Source: an uncultured Bacteroidales bacterium (GTDB lineage: Bacteria; Bacteroidota; Bacteroidia; Bacteroidales; P3). Taken from it: a stretch of DNA of 21,436 bases. The position numbers were made by a program, and so were the translations under genes. Positions 1 through 6,905 of this stretch are shown here, piece after piece. The notes below the pieces were generated by a model, which saw only the letters and a list, made by a program, of their open reading frames with translations, did no database searches and was not told the origin of the DNA. The DNA lies in assembly GCA_937906975.1 (NCBI GenBank), contig CALCUN010000070.1, positions 1 through 21,436 of the forward strand, given 5' to 3'. Each line of letters opens with the position of its first letter. Position 1 is the first letter of the stretch.

Positions 1-1676
1 AAGAATACTTAAAGAGAGTATGGTTTAGCAATGGTATTCACCACCATTACGGAAGTGAAAAATTTGTTCCTGGCTTTGATAGAGCATGGTTTGTAGAACA
101 AACAAAATGTTCAGAAGAAATAGCAGAGGTTATCTTTAACCCAAATGTAATGGCAAAGAAAATAAATCTTGCAGAAGGTGTGGATTTAATAGCAACAAGT
201 GCTTGCAACTACTATCAAGGAGTTACACAAGAAGAAGCTGAAAAATTCTATGCAGAATTAAAAGCAAAAGGCGACCAAAAACACCCTGTAATGTATGGAA
301 TGAACTCTACTTTGGTAAAAGACAAAGATGGAAAAATTTATGAAGACCTTTGGATTGTATCGGGTAAATACGGAAAAGCAATAAGCAAGATAGTAGAAAA
401 CTTAAAACTTGCTCGCCCATACGCAGAAGATGAAAAACAACAAGAAGTAATAGACAAATTGATTGCCTTTTACGAAACAGGTGATTTAAAAACCTTTGAT
501 GAATACAGCATTGCTTGGACAGAAAACACAGAACCTGTGGTTGATTTTGTAAATGGCTTTATTGAATCATACGGAGACCCACTTGGAATGAAAGCATCTT
601 GGGAAAGTATAGTTAATTTCAAAGACATAGAAGCAACAAAGCGTACAGAAGCAATGAGTAACAATGCTCAATGGTTTGAAAACAACTCACCTGTTGCACC
701 AGAGTATAAAAAAGAAAATGTAAAAGGAGTATCTGCAAAGGTAATCAATGCAGCAATACTTGGAGGAGACTTATTCCCTTCAACAGCCATAGGAATCAAC
801 TTACCAAATAGCAACTGGATTAGAGCAGAACACGGAAGTAAATCAGTAACTATTGGAAACCTAACAGCAGCATACGCACAATCTTCAAATGGTAGCGGAA
901 TGCTTGAAGAATTTGCTTGCGGACAAGAAGAAATAGACATTATAAAGAAATATGGTCAATTTACAGACGACCTACACACAGACTTACATGAATGTCTTGG
1001 TCACGGAAGTGGAAAACTTTTGCCAGGCGTTGATCCAGAAGCCTTAAAAGCATACGGAAGCACAATAGAAGAAGCAAGAGCAGACCTTTTTGCACTTTAT
1101 TACTTAGCAGATGCAAAATTAGTTGAGTTAGGATTATTACCAGATGCAGAAGCATATAAAGCAAGTTACATAAGCCAAATGCAAAATGGACTTTTGACAC
1201 AAGTAGTACGTATAAAACTTGGCGATCAAATAGAAGAATCACACATGAGAGACAGAGCCTTGATTGCAAGATGGGCATTTGAAAAAGGAAAAGGCGCTGG
1301 AAAAGATGGAAAAGACGTAATAGAAATGTTTAAACGCGAAGGAGAAACCTTTGTAAAGATAAACGACTATGAAATGTTACGTAATTTGTTTGGACAACTT
1401 TTAGCTGAAATTCAAAGAATCAAATCAACAGGAGACTATAACGCAGCAAGAGATTTGGTAGAAAACTATGCAGTGAAAATAGACCCTGAATTACACAAAG
1501 AAATCCTTGACAGATACCAAAAACTTAACATTGCACCATACAAAGGCTTTGTAAACCCTGTTTATACAGCAGTAAAAGACAAAGATGGTAAGATAACAGA
1601 TGTAACAATCTCATACGAAGAAGGCTACACTAAACAAATGTTAAGATACTCTAAGGATTACAGTCCTTTGAAATAA
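1..1676 (+). CDS. Dipeptidyl-peptidase III (M49), 5'-truncated by window edge
   Basis: Zinc metallopeptidase that removes dipeptides from the N-terminus of short peptides. The frame is open from base 3 with no start, so about 557 C-terminal residues are visible. Bacterial members are usually near 675 residues, so roughly 115 are outside the window. An ATG at 150 is internal: the codons before it encode a family-typical stretch beginning YLKRVWFSNGIHHHYG. Counting from that ATG, the zinc motif HECLGH is residues 280-285 and the second motif EEARAD is 307-312; together these give the two histidines, the catalytic Glu and the distal zinc-ligand Glu. No signal peptide can be judged because the N-terminus is missing. 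The coding strand is rich in A and C. An intrinsic terminator starts 21 nt after the stop. The family call is secure from the two motifs; the physiological substrate is not shown by the sequence. Confidence 0.95.
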   Translation, partial: EYLKRVWFSNGIHHHYGSEKFVPGFDRAWFVEQTKCSEEIAEVIFNPNVMAKKINLAEGVDLIATSACNYYQGVTQEEAEKFYAELKAKGDQKHPVMYGMNSTLVKDKDGKIYEDLWIVSGKYGKAISKIVENLKLARPYAEDEKQQEVIDKLIAFYETGDLKTFDEYSIAWTENTEPVVDFVNGFIESYGDPLGMKASWESIVNFKDIEATKRTEAMSNNAQWFENNSPVAPEYKKENVKGVSAKVINAAILGGDLFPSTAIGINLPNSNWIRAEHGSKSVTIGNLTAAYAQSSNGSGMLEEFACGQEEIDIIKKYGQFTDDLHTDLHECLGHGSGKLLPGVDPEALKAYGSTIEEARADLFALYYLADAKLVELGLLPDAEAYKASYISQMQNGLLTQVVRIKLGDQIEESHMRDRALIARWAFEKGKGAGKDGKDVIEMFKREGETFVKINDYEMLRNLFGQLLAEIQRIKSTGDYNAARDLVENYAVKIDPELHKEILDRYQKLNIAPYKGFVNPVYTAVKDKDGKITDVTISYEEGYTKQMLRYSKDYSPLK

Positions 1677-1697
1677 GATTACAAAACATAGAAACAG

Positions 1698-1737
1698 AAA
1701 AGCGTGATGAAGTTTTTTTATCACGCTTTTTTAGTTT
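1698..1737 (+). terminator. Intrinsic terminator of the M49 gene; left copy of a duplicated terminator
   Basis: An 11-bp perfect stem (1698-1708 with 1720-1730) is followed by a T run. It ends transcription from the peptidase gene before the restriction-modification promoter. Its sequence is almost repeated at 3815-3853: 20 identical bases (1698-1717) and 16 more (1722-1737), which no other terminator in the window shares. Confidence 0.85.
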
Positions 1738-1758
1738 CTATTGAAAATAATATGAATC

Positions 1759-1790
1759 TTTGACTATTAGACTATATTTTTGTATCTTTG
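1759..1790 (+). promoter_or_regulatory. Bacteroidota-type promoter of the restriction-modification cassette
   Basis: TTTG at 1759-1762, a 20-nt spacer and TATCTTTG at 1783-1790 match the Bacteroidota primary-sigma consensus. Transcription would start near 1797, about 30 nt before the restriction gene. The cassette therefore carries its own promoter just after the upstream terminator. A tiny ATG frame of three codons at 1819 ends across the start codon of the next gene; I attach no function to it. Confidence 0.75.
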
Positions 1791-1826
1791 CAATGTAAAT
1801 TTAATAAATATCTTTAGAATGCCTAT

Positions 1827-2789
1827 ATGAGTAATAAAAGTAATAATCAAGGTCGTGCTTATGAATATATTTGTCTGCACCTATTGTTAGAAAAGATATT
1901 AGAAATAAGACCTGCTAAAATTATTGAAAATAGTAGTTATATAGCTTCACAAAAAGCTTGGAATTCCTTAGAGCGAGCTCAGCAAGTATTGTATAAATTA
2001 AGTGCAGAATCAACAATAGAAACTATATTTGCATTAGAGCCAAATATAGTAGAAGTAAATGATGAGTTTTTGGCTTTATATATACAGCCTGATGAGTGTG
2101 GTAGAAAAGGAGATGTTCGTGATATCATAATAGAAAGAAAAGATATAGTTTGGGAAATAGGTTTAAGTGTAAAACATAACCATTTTGCAGTAAAACATAG
2201 TAGAATTGCAAAAACTCTTGATTTCGGAAAAGAATGGTATGGGGTACAATGTTCTGATGAATATTGGGAAAATGTTAAACCGATATTTGATTTTCTGGAA
2301 GAAGAAAAAAATAAAGGAACTCGTTTTAGCGATTTAGACTCAAAGGAAGAACAAGTCTATTTGCCCTTGTTATCAGCTTTTATATTTGAATTAAAAAAAC
2401 AAATACAACAACATAAAAGTATTCCATTAAAACTTGTTAAATATTTGTTGGGTAAGTATGATTTTTATAAGATTATAAGTGTTGATGATAAGAGACTTAC
2501 TATAATTCAGTCTTTTAATATGTTTGGAACTTTAAACAAGAAAAGTCAAATATCAAAACCTAAAATAATACTTCCTAAGATTAAATTGCCTAAAAAATTG
2601 CTTTATATTGATTTTAAAGATAATAGTAAAACAACTATAATTATGGGCTTTGATAATGGATGGCAGTTCTCTTTTAGAATTCATAATGCAAGTACTTTTG
2701 TTGAACCTTCGTTAAAATTTGATATACAATTGATTGGAATACCAATAGAGGTTGATGTGAAATTTAATTGCAAATGGAGAGAAATTTAG
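1827..2789 (+). CDS. HaeIII-like type II restriction endonuclease (predicted GGCC)
   Basis: Predicted DNA endonuclease of the HaeIII family, 320 residues, expected to cut GGCC not protected by the partner methylase. The N-terminus ([17 protein letters not shown]) and the block at residues 95-134, with [23 protein letters not shown] and LDFG, resemble R.HaeIII as I recall it. A D95/D99...E110...K116 arrangement could be a PD-(D/E)xK-like active site, but that is inference. The C-terminal third (about 210-320) is Lys/Ile-rich and less recognisable. The ATG at 1827 is chosen because it gives the family N-terminus and lies about 30 nt after the predicted transcription start. The gene overlaps the methylase start by 16 nt, so the two are co-transcribed and probably translationally coupled. 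It is visibly more AT-rich than the flanking peptidase gene, consistent with acquisition. Function is predicted from the family and from the very clear partner. Confidence 0.88.
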   Translation: MSNKSNNQGRAYEYICLHLLLEKILEIRPAKIIENSSYIASQKAWNSLERAQQVLYKLSAESTIETIFALEPNIVEVNDEFLALYIQPDECGRKGDVRDIIIERKDIVWEIGLSVKHNHFAVKHSRIAKTLDFGKEWYGVQCSDEYWENVKPIFDFLEEEKNKGTRFSDLDSKEEQVYLPLLSAFIFELKKQIQQHKSIPLKLVKYLLGKYDFYKIISVDDKRLTIIQSFNMFGTLNKKSQISKPKIILPKIKLPKKLLYIDFKDNSKTTIIMGFDNGWQFSFRIHNASTFVEPSLKFDIQLIGIPIEVDVKFNCKWREI

Positions 2790-3793
2790 ATTTAATTAGT
2801 TTGTTTTCTGGCGCAGGAGGACTTGATAAAGGTTTTCATAAAGCAGGGTTTCGTACAGTTGTAGCGAATGAATATGATAAAAAAATAACCCCAACATTTA
2901 GAGCAAACTTTCCTGATACGCTTTTGATAGATGAAGATATTAGAAAAGTTCCTTCTAAGGCGTTTCCTAAAAATATATTAGGTATAATAGGTGGTCCACC
3001 TTGTCAATCTTGGAGTGAAGGAGGTGCATTGAAAGGTATAGATGATTATAGAGGCAAGTTATTTTATGAATATATTCGTATAATTAGAGATGTACAGCCT
3101 TTATTTTTTGTAGCGGAAAATGTTTCAGGAATGTTGGCAAAGCGACATAAAGATGCTGTAGATAATTTTATGTTATTGTTTGATCAAGCAGGTTATAATG
3201 TGAATTTAAAAATGTTAAATGCGAATGATTATGATGTTCCTGAGGATAGGAAGAGAGTTTTTTATGTGGGATTTAGAAAAGATTTGGGAATAAATGACTA
3301 TCAATATCCTCAGCCATTGACTCATAAACCAACTCTTCGAGAAACTATATGGGATTTACAAGAAACAGCAATTCCGTCTCGTGAAAAAAATTATACGAAT
3401 GGAGAAGATTGCTTAATAGCAAATAACGAGTATTTTACAGGTTCATATTCTCCAATTTTTATGTCTCGTAATAGAGTGCGTTCTTGGGATGAACCAGGTT
3501 TTACTGTTCAGGCTAGTGGAAGACAATGTCAATTGCATCCACAAGCACCTAAAATGGTAAAAGTGGGATTAAATCAGCAAAAGTTTGTTGAGGGATTTGA
3601 AAAGTTATATAGGAGAATGACCGTTAGGGAAGTGGCACGTATTCAAACATTTCCTGATGATTTTAAGTTTATTTATAAAGAAGTTGATTATGGATACAAA
3701 ATGATAGGTAATGCAGTGCCAGTTAATTTGGCTTATTATGTTGCTAAAAGTATTATAGAAACATTAAAAAGACATAATGTTTTTCTTTCTTAA
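2774..3793 (+). CDS. DNA (cytosine-5-)-methyltransferase, M.HaeIII-like (predicted GGCC)
   Basis: Transfers a methyl group from S-adenosylmethionine to C5 of cytosine and protects the host from the adjacent endonuclease. From the ATG at 2774 it has 339 residues (M.HaeIII has about 330). All the ordered C5-methylase motifs are present: I ([12 protein letters not shown]), IV with catalytic Cys77 (GGPPCQSW), VI (AENVSGM), VIII ([11 protein letters not shown]), IX ([18 protein letters not shown]) and X ([18 protein letters not shown]). The target-recognition segment between VIII and IX includes [16 protein letters not shown] and [17 protein letters not shown], which as I recall it is nearly that of M.HaeIII; GGCC is therefore the predicted site. 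The frame extends upstream to a TTG at 2768, but the ATG at 2774 fits better. The gene lies inside the end of the endonuclease gene by 16 nt and is followed by a bidirectional terminator. Expression with the endonuclease first is notable, since protection must precede cutting. Confidence 0.96.
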   Translation: MERNLDLISLFSGAGGLDKGFHKAGFRTVVANEYDKKITPTFRANFPDTLLIDEDIRKVPSKAFPKNILGIIGGPPCQSWSEGGALKGIDDYRGKLFYEYIRIIRDVQPLFFVAENVSGMLAKRHKDAVDNFMLLFDQAGYNVNLKMLNANDYDVPEDRKRVFYVGFRKDLGINDYQYPQPLTHKPTLRETIWDLQETAIPSREKNYTNGEDCLIANNEYFTGSYSPIFMSRNRVRSWDEPGFTVQASGRQCQLHPQAPKMVKVGLNQQKFVEGFEKLYRRMTVREVARIQTFPDDFKFIYKEVDYGYKMIGNAVPVNLAYYVAKSIIETLKRHNVFLS

Positions 3794-3812
3794 AATCAAT
3801 AAAAATATACTA

Positions 3813-3853
3813 AAAAAAGCGTGATGAAGTTTTTCACCACGCTTTTTTAGTTT
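3813..3853. terminator. Bidirectional terminator; right copy of the duplicated terminator
   Basis: A 16-bp stem with one mismatch (3813-3828 with 3833-3848, loop GTTT) is flanked by an A run on the left and a T run on the right, so it can serve both the plus-strand methylase and the converging minus-strand gene ending at 3862. Bases 3815-3834 and 3838-3853 are identical to 1698-1717 and 1722-1737. Confidence 0.88.
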
Positions 3854-3861
3854 TGTATTTT

Positions 3862-4272
3862 TTATTCCTTATCTTTTGGTAGTTCAAAGTTGATTGGCAA
3901 ATTAAATTGACATCTTACGGGTTTTCCTCTTTGCTTTGCCGGTTTCCATTTAGGCATATTTTTTATCATTTCCACCACTGCTTCATCGCAACCGCCTCCT
4001 ATGCCTCGTAAAATTTTAACATTTGAAATCGAACCGTCTTTTTCAATAATGAAACTAACGAATACTCTTCCTTCAATGCCTTTTTCTTTTGCAAGTTCAG
4101 GATATTTAAGGTTTTTTTGAATGAAAGCATACATTGAATCCAAGCCTCCTGGAAATTCTGCTTGCTCTTCAACAACGACAAACACTTCCTCCTCAACTTT
4201 AGCTTCTTCTTGTGCAAAGGCACCAAAGCTTAATGTGCATAAAAACGCACTTAAAAACAATAATTTTTTCAT
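3862..4272 (-). CDS. Secreted TonB C-terminal-domain protein
   Basis: A 136-residue protein with a typical signal peptide (residues 1-20, ending AFA|Q), a short acidic linker (22-38) and a TonB C-terminal domain (about 40-132; PGGLDSMYAFIQKNLKYP, GRVFVSFIIEKDGSISNVKILRG, and a late W-P-A motif). Classical TonB has an N-terminal membrane helix and a long proline-rich spacer, both absent here, so this is a soluble periplasmic or outer-membrane-associated single-domain version, common in Bacteroidota. It could modulate energy coupling of TonB-dependent receptors, but no ExbB/ExbD genes are adjacent and its role is uncertain. Two cysteines (C95, C121) in the mature domain could form a disulfide. 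It converges on the restriction-modification cassette and shares its terminator. A TAnnTTTG element lies about 30 nt upstream. Confidence 0.85.
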   Translation of the reverse strand: MKKLLFLSAFLCTLSFGAFAQEEAKVEEEVFVVVEEQAEFPGGLDSMYAFIQKNLKYPELAKEKGIEGRVFVSFIIEKDGSISNVKILRGIGGGCDEAVVEMIKNMPKWKPAKQRGKPVRCQFNLPINFELPKDKE

Positions 4273-4302
4273 ATTGCATAATTTTTTATTGGTTTATGCT
4301 TG

Positions 4303-4310
4303 CAAATGTA
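4303..4310 (-). promoter_or_regulatory. Promoter -7 element of the TonB-domain gene
   Basis: On the minus strand TACATTTG (TAnnTTTG) lies 30 nt upstream of the ATG at 4272. I do not see a convincing -33 TTTG at the usual spacing, because that interval falls in the terminator of the upstream gene. Confidence 0.5.
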
Positions 4311-4320
4311 CAAAATAAAA

Positions 4321-4362
4321 AAATAAATGCGAGAACTAATTTAATAATTCTCGCATTTATTT
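4321..4362 (-). terminator. Intrinsic terminator of the membrane TPR gene
   Basis: A 15-bp perfect stem (4321-4335 with 4348-4362) with a 12-nt loop lies 36 nt beyond the stop of the minus-strand gene at 4399. On the minus strand it is followed by a T-rich tail. It separates that gene from the TonB-domain gene, which then has its own promoter element. Confidence 0.8.
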
Positions 4363-4398
4363 TTTTATTTCTTTACTTTAATTTTTTATTCCTTAGCT

Positions 4399-5097
4399 TT
4401 ATTGAAGGTTTTCTAAGCGTGAAATATATTTTTCAATTTCTCTGTATTCTTGTGATGCAGGAAATTCTGTTTTTATTCTCTTGTAGCAATTCAATGCTTC
4501 TACATTATTTTTTTGCATTTCGTAAACTTGTCCAAGTTTCAATAGAACAAATGGAGTTGTCATTACGTTGCTTGATTTTGCTGCGTCTTTGTAGTTGCTA
4601 ATTGCTTTGTCTAATTGACCAAGCTCTACGTATGCGTCTGCTATCAATGCTTTTGTTTGTAAAGATAAAACTAAGTCCTCTCCTTTGTATGCAGAAAGGT
4701 GTTCAATTGCTTTGTTGTATTCGCCTTGACGTAAGTAGATGTTACCTGCGTAGTAGTTTGCAAGTGAACCTCCCTTTGTAGAACCATAGTCTTCTATTAT
4801 TGATAATAATCCTGCGAATTTGCCATCTCCTTCAAGTGCTTTTTTGAAGTCTTCTTGTTCAAAATATTTTTGTGCTGCGAATAATTCTTCTTGAACTCTT
4901 TTTTCGCGAGGTTCAACTACGAAGTTTTGATACAAAAAGTAAGCTGCAATTCCAAGAACAATCACAGAAATTATGATTGTTATGATTTTTTTGTTCTTTT
5001 CTATGAACTTTTCTGAGTTAGAAACGATTTCGCCTACGTTTAAACTGCTATTTCCTTGTTCTTTTTCTTGATTTGGATTGATGTTTTCTTTGTTCAT
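4399..5097 (-). CDS. Membrane-anchored tetratricopeptide-repeat protein (YfgM-like)
   Basis: A 232-residue protein with a charged, Asn/Gln-rich cytoplasmic N-terminus (1-37), one membrane helix (about 38-58), then a helical TPR region to the end. Repeat-like segments include ANYYAGNIYLRQGEYNKAIE, IADAYVELGQLDKAISNY and VLLKLGQVYEMQKNNVEAL. The layout of one N-terminal helix with periplasmic TPRs resembles YfgM, the ancillary SecYEG/PpiD-associated protein, so a role in envelope protein handling is plausible. This rests on architecture rather than a specific motif. It has its own promoter upstream and a strong terminator downstream, so it looks monocistronic. It is divergent from the dihydroorotate-dehydrogenase-like gene. 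Confidence 0.78.
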   Translation of the reverse strand: MNKENINPNQEKEQGNSSLNVGEIVSNSEKFIEKNKKIITIIISVIVLGIAAYFLYQNFVVEPREKRVQEELFAAQKYFEQEDFKKALEGDGKFAGLLSIIEDYGSTKGGSLANYYAGNIYLRQGEYNKAIEHLSAYKGEDLVLSLQTKALIADAYVELGQLDKAISNYKDAAKSSNVMTTPFVLLKLGQVYEMQKNNVEALNCYKRIKTEFPASQEYREIEKYISRLENLQ

Positions 5098-5123
5098 TAT
5101 GTTTTGTTTTTAATTTCAGACTG

Positions 5124-5153
5124 CAAAGATACGTTTTTCTTAGAAAAAACAAG
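5124..5153 (-). promoter_or_regulatory. Promoter of the membrane TPR gene
   Basis: On the minus strand CTTG (complement of 5150-5153), an 18-nt spacer and TATCTTTG (complement of 5124-5131) lie about 27 nt upstream of the start codon. The -7 element matches TAnnTTTG exactly; the -33 element is partial. Confidence 0.65.
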
Positions 5154-5246
5154 ATAATTTGCATTGAAAACTTTAATAAAATTCTTTGTCGAAACAAAAA
5201 AATACTAGCTTTTCTTAGTATTAAAGATAATTTTTTATATAAAAAG

Positions 5247-5277
5247 TTTGTTGATTATGAATTTATTATTATTTTTG
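5247..5277 (+). promoter_or_regulatory. Promoter of the DHOD-like / four-helix-bundle operon
   Basis: TTTG at 5247-5250, a 19-nt spacer and TATTTTTG at 5270-5277 match the Bacteroidota consensus. The start codon follows 22 nt after the -7 element, giving a short leader. Confidence 0.7.
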
Positions 5278-5299
5278 CTCATCTAAAAACAATAAAACT

Positions 5300-6283
5300 A
5301 TGAATATTGAGACTAAATTTATGGGTTTAAATATCAAAAGCCCTATTATAGTTGGAAGTTGCGGATTAACTTCTGATGTGGAGACTTTAAAGAAAATAGA
5401 AAAGGCGGGAGCAGGTGCTGTTATTTTGAAATCTGTGTTTGAAGAACAGATTCTACAAGAAATGTCTAGTAGTTATTCTCAGTCTAACACATTTGAGTAT
5501 GCTGATGAAACGTATGATTATATTGTTGCTCATACTGAAAAACAATCTTTAGCAAAATATATTAGCCTAATAAAGGCTGCAAAAGAGGCAGTCTCTATTC
5601 CTATTATCGCAAGTGTGAATTGTGTTTCTTCTTCTCAATGGACTGCACTTGCAAGTCGTATGGAACAGGCAGGAGCTGATGGTATAGAATTAAATATGCT
5701 TCTTTTGCCTTCTGATGTTAATATGACAACAGAAAAAATTGAAAAATGCTACGAAACAGTCATTCGTGATGTAAAGAAAGTTGTAAATATACCTGTCTCT
5801 GTTAAGATATGTTCTTATTTTTCTTCGTTAGCAAGGTTTGCTCAAAAGCTTTCGTGGATGGATATTGATAATTTAAGTATCTTTAATCAATTCTTTAAAC
5901 AAGATATTAATATAGATACAATGACAATTGAGCCTGCGAATGTATTTTCTTCACCAGGTAATTTGCATAGAACAATAAGATGGACAGCAATTCTTGCGAA
6001 TGTGGTTAATTGTCCTATAACTTCTGGTGGTGGTGTACATAAACCTCAAGATGTTATAAAGCTTTTGTTGGCAGGGGCAAACACAGTGCAAACTGTTTCT
6101 GCGATTTATGAACAAGGTACCGAGTTTATAGAAGAGTCTGTAGCCTTTTTGAAAGAATGGATGCAAAAGAATAATTTTGAATCTATAGATGATTTTAGAG
6201 GTAAGCTTGCTGTTGAAAAAAATAGTGAAAGTTCAGCATTCTTAAGAGTTCAGTTTATGAAGTATTTTGCAGGAATAAAATAA
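5300..6283 (+). CDS. Dihydroorotate-dehydrogenase-like flavoprotein (not canonical PyrD)
   Basis: A 327-residue TIM-barrel protein of the dihydroorotate dehydrogenase superfamily, probably binding FMN. The opening (TKFMGLNIKSPIIVGSCGLTS), the central AGADGIELN strand, the KICSYFSSLARFAQKL segment and the phosphate-binding end of the barrel (ITSGGGVHKPQDVIKLLLAGANTVQTVSAI) support the fold. In true class 1 enzymes the IELN strand runs into a loop N-x-S/C-C-P-N carrying the catalytic Cys or Ser. Here it runs into NMLLLPSD, with neither residue at that place, so the normal dihydroorotate reaction should not be assumed. Bacteroidota often carry such a paralogue annotated only as DHOD-like. It sits 34 nt upstream of a four-helix-bundle gene and shares its promoter and terminator. 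Substrate unknown. Confidence 0.82.
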   Translation: MNIETKFMGLNIKSPIIVGSCGLTSDVETLKKIEKAGAGAVILKSVFEEQILQEMSSSYSQSNTFEYADETYDYIVAHTEKQSLAKYISLIKAAKEAVSIPIIASVNCVSSSQWTALASRMEQAGADGIELNMLLLPSDVNMTTEKIEKCYETVIRDVKKVVNIPVSVKICSYFSSLARFAQKLSWMDIDNLSIFNQFFKQDINIDTMTIEPANVFSSPGNLHRTIRWTAILANVVNCPITSGGGVHKPQDVIKLLLAGANTVQTVSAIYEQGTEFIEESVAFLKEWMQKNNFESIDDFRGKLAVEKNSESSAFLRVQFMKYFAGIK

Positions 6284-6317
6284 TTATTTGAAAATAACTA
6301 ACTAAAAAAATATTGTT

Positions 6318-6785
6318 ATGGAAAAACAAATCAACTCAAACAGCTTTTTCAGATTTGAAGATTTAAGAGTTTATCACAAATCTTTGGATTATGTTAATTG
6401 GTTGCTTAATCAAAATTGTCAATTAAATGGATTGGATGCAGATTTGGTGTTTAAACCACTTGTAAATTCAGCAAGTAGAGTGTCTTTAAATATTGCAGAA
6501 GGCTCATCTCGTCATAAAACTCAATTAATTCAATTCTTAAAAGACGCAAAAGCGGCTATTAGAGAGTGTGTTGTTTACACTGCAATGGCGTATAAAAAAG
6601 GCGTTTTTACACAAGAACAAAATGAGGCTTCAATTGAAGTGTTGATGGAAATGACAAAAATGCTCGGAGCAATGATAGCTTCTTTGCAAAAGTCAGTTAC
6701 AAATAGAGCTGCTAAGCAAGAAGAGACTCAAAAGCCAGAGGCAGAGGACGAATTTATGTCTGAAAATTTCTCTTTTGAGTATTAA
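6318..6785 (+). CDS. Four-helix-bundle protein (S23/bIVP-like family)
   Basis: A 155-residue protein of the family first noticed inside 23S rRNA intervening sequences. Diagnostic features are FRFEDLRVYHKSLDY near the start (about 12-27), ASRVSLNIAEGSSRHKT (about 53-69), QFLKDAKAAIRECVVY and a final amphipathic helix (about 100-122), followed by a Glu-rich acidic tail (about 130-150). The family forms pentameric four-helix bundles, and no biochemical activity is established. Here it is free-standing, with no rRNA nearby, and lies second in an operon with the DHOD-like gene. The acidic C-terminal extension is longer than I expect for the family. Start at 6318 is the only ATG giving the family N-terminus. 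Confidence 0.88.
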   Translation: MEKQINSNSFFRFEDLRVYHKSLDYVNWLLNQNCQLNGLDADLVFKPLVNSASRVSLNIAEGSSRHKTQLIQFLKDAKAAIRECVVYTAMAYKKGVFTQEQNEASIEVLMEMTKMLGAMIASLQKSVTNRAAKQEETQKPEAEDEFMSENFSFEY

Positions 6786-6803
6786 AAAGTGAATTTTAAA
6801 GTG

Positions 6804-6842
6804 AAAGCGAGTTTTATTTTAGGATAAAACTCGCTTTTTTTT
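6804..6842 (+). terminator. Intrinsic terminator of the DHOD-like / four-helix-bundle operon
   Basis: A 14-bp perfect stem (6804-6817 with 6824-6837), a 6-nt loop and a T run of eight lie 18 nt after the stop codon. Confidence 0.9.
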
Positions 6843-6874
6843 GTGTTATAGTACCGTTTTATTGGAATTTGTCG

Positions 6875-6882
6875 TATTTTTG
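6875..6882 (+). promoter_or_regulatory. Promoter -7 element of the holB-ricT-gldH-PBP1A operon
   Basis: TATTTTTG lies 23 nt before the holB ATG and just after the previous operon's terminator. A clear -33 TTTG at 19-22 nt is not seen, so only the -7 element is called. Confidence 0.5.
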
Positions 6883-6905
6883 TAGGTTTAAAATGGTATA
6901 GTTTT

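Noticed and set aside
961..1278. Long antisense open frame inside the M49 peptidase gene (and similar ones at 668-940, 11426-11752 and 14523-14963)
   Set aside because: Each lies opposite a well-identified gene, is Leu/Ile/Ser-rich as expected from the complement of that gene, has no recognisable motif, and has no promoter or spacing to suggest expression.
1819..1830. Three-codon leader frame overlapping the endonuclease start (ATGA)
   Set aside because: Too short to distinguish from chance in this base composition.
2768..2773. TTG start for the methyltransferase
   Set aside because: The ATG two codons later gives an N-terminus closer in length to M.HaeIII; a TTG start adds only two residues and has no ribosome-binding support. 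The same reasoning rejects TTG at 16349.
6318..6785. Four-helix-bundle gene as an rRNA intervening sequence
   Set aside because: No 16S or 23S rRNA sequence flanks it; it lies in a protein-coding operon with its own terminator.
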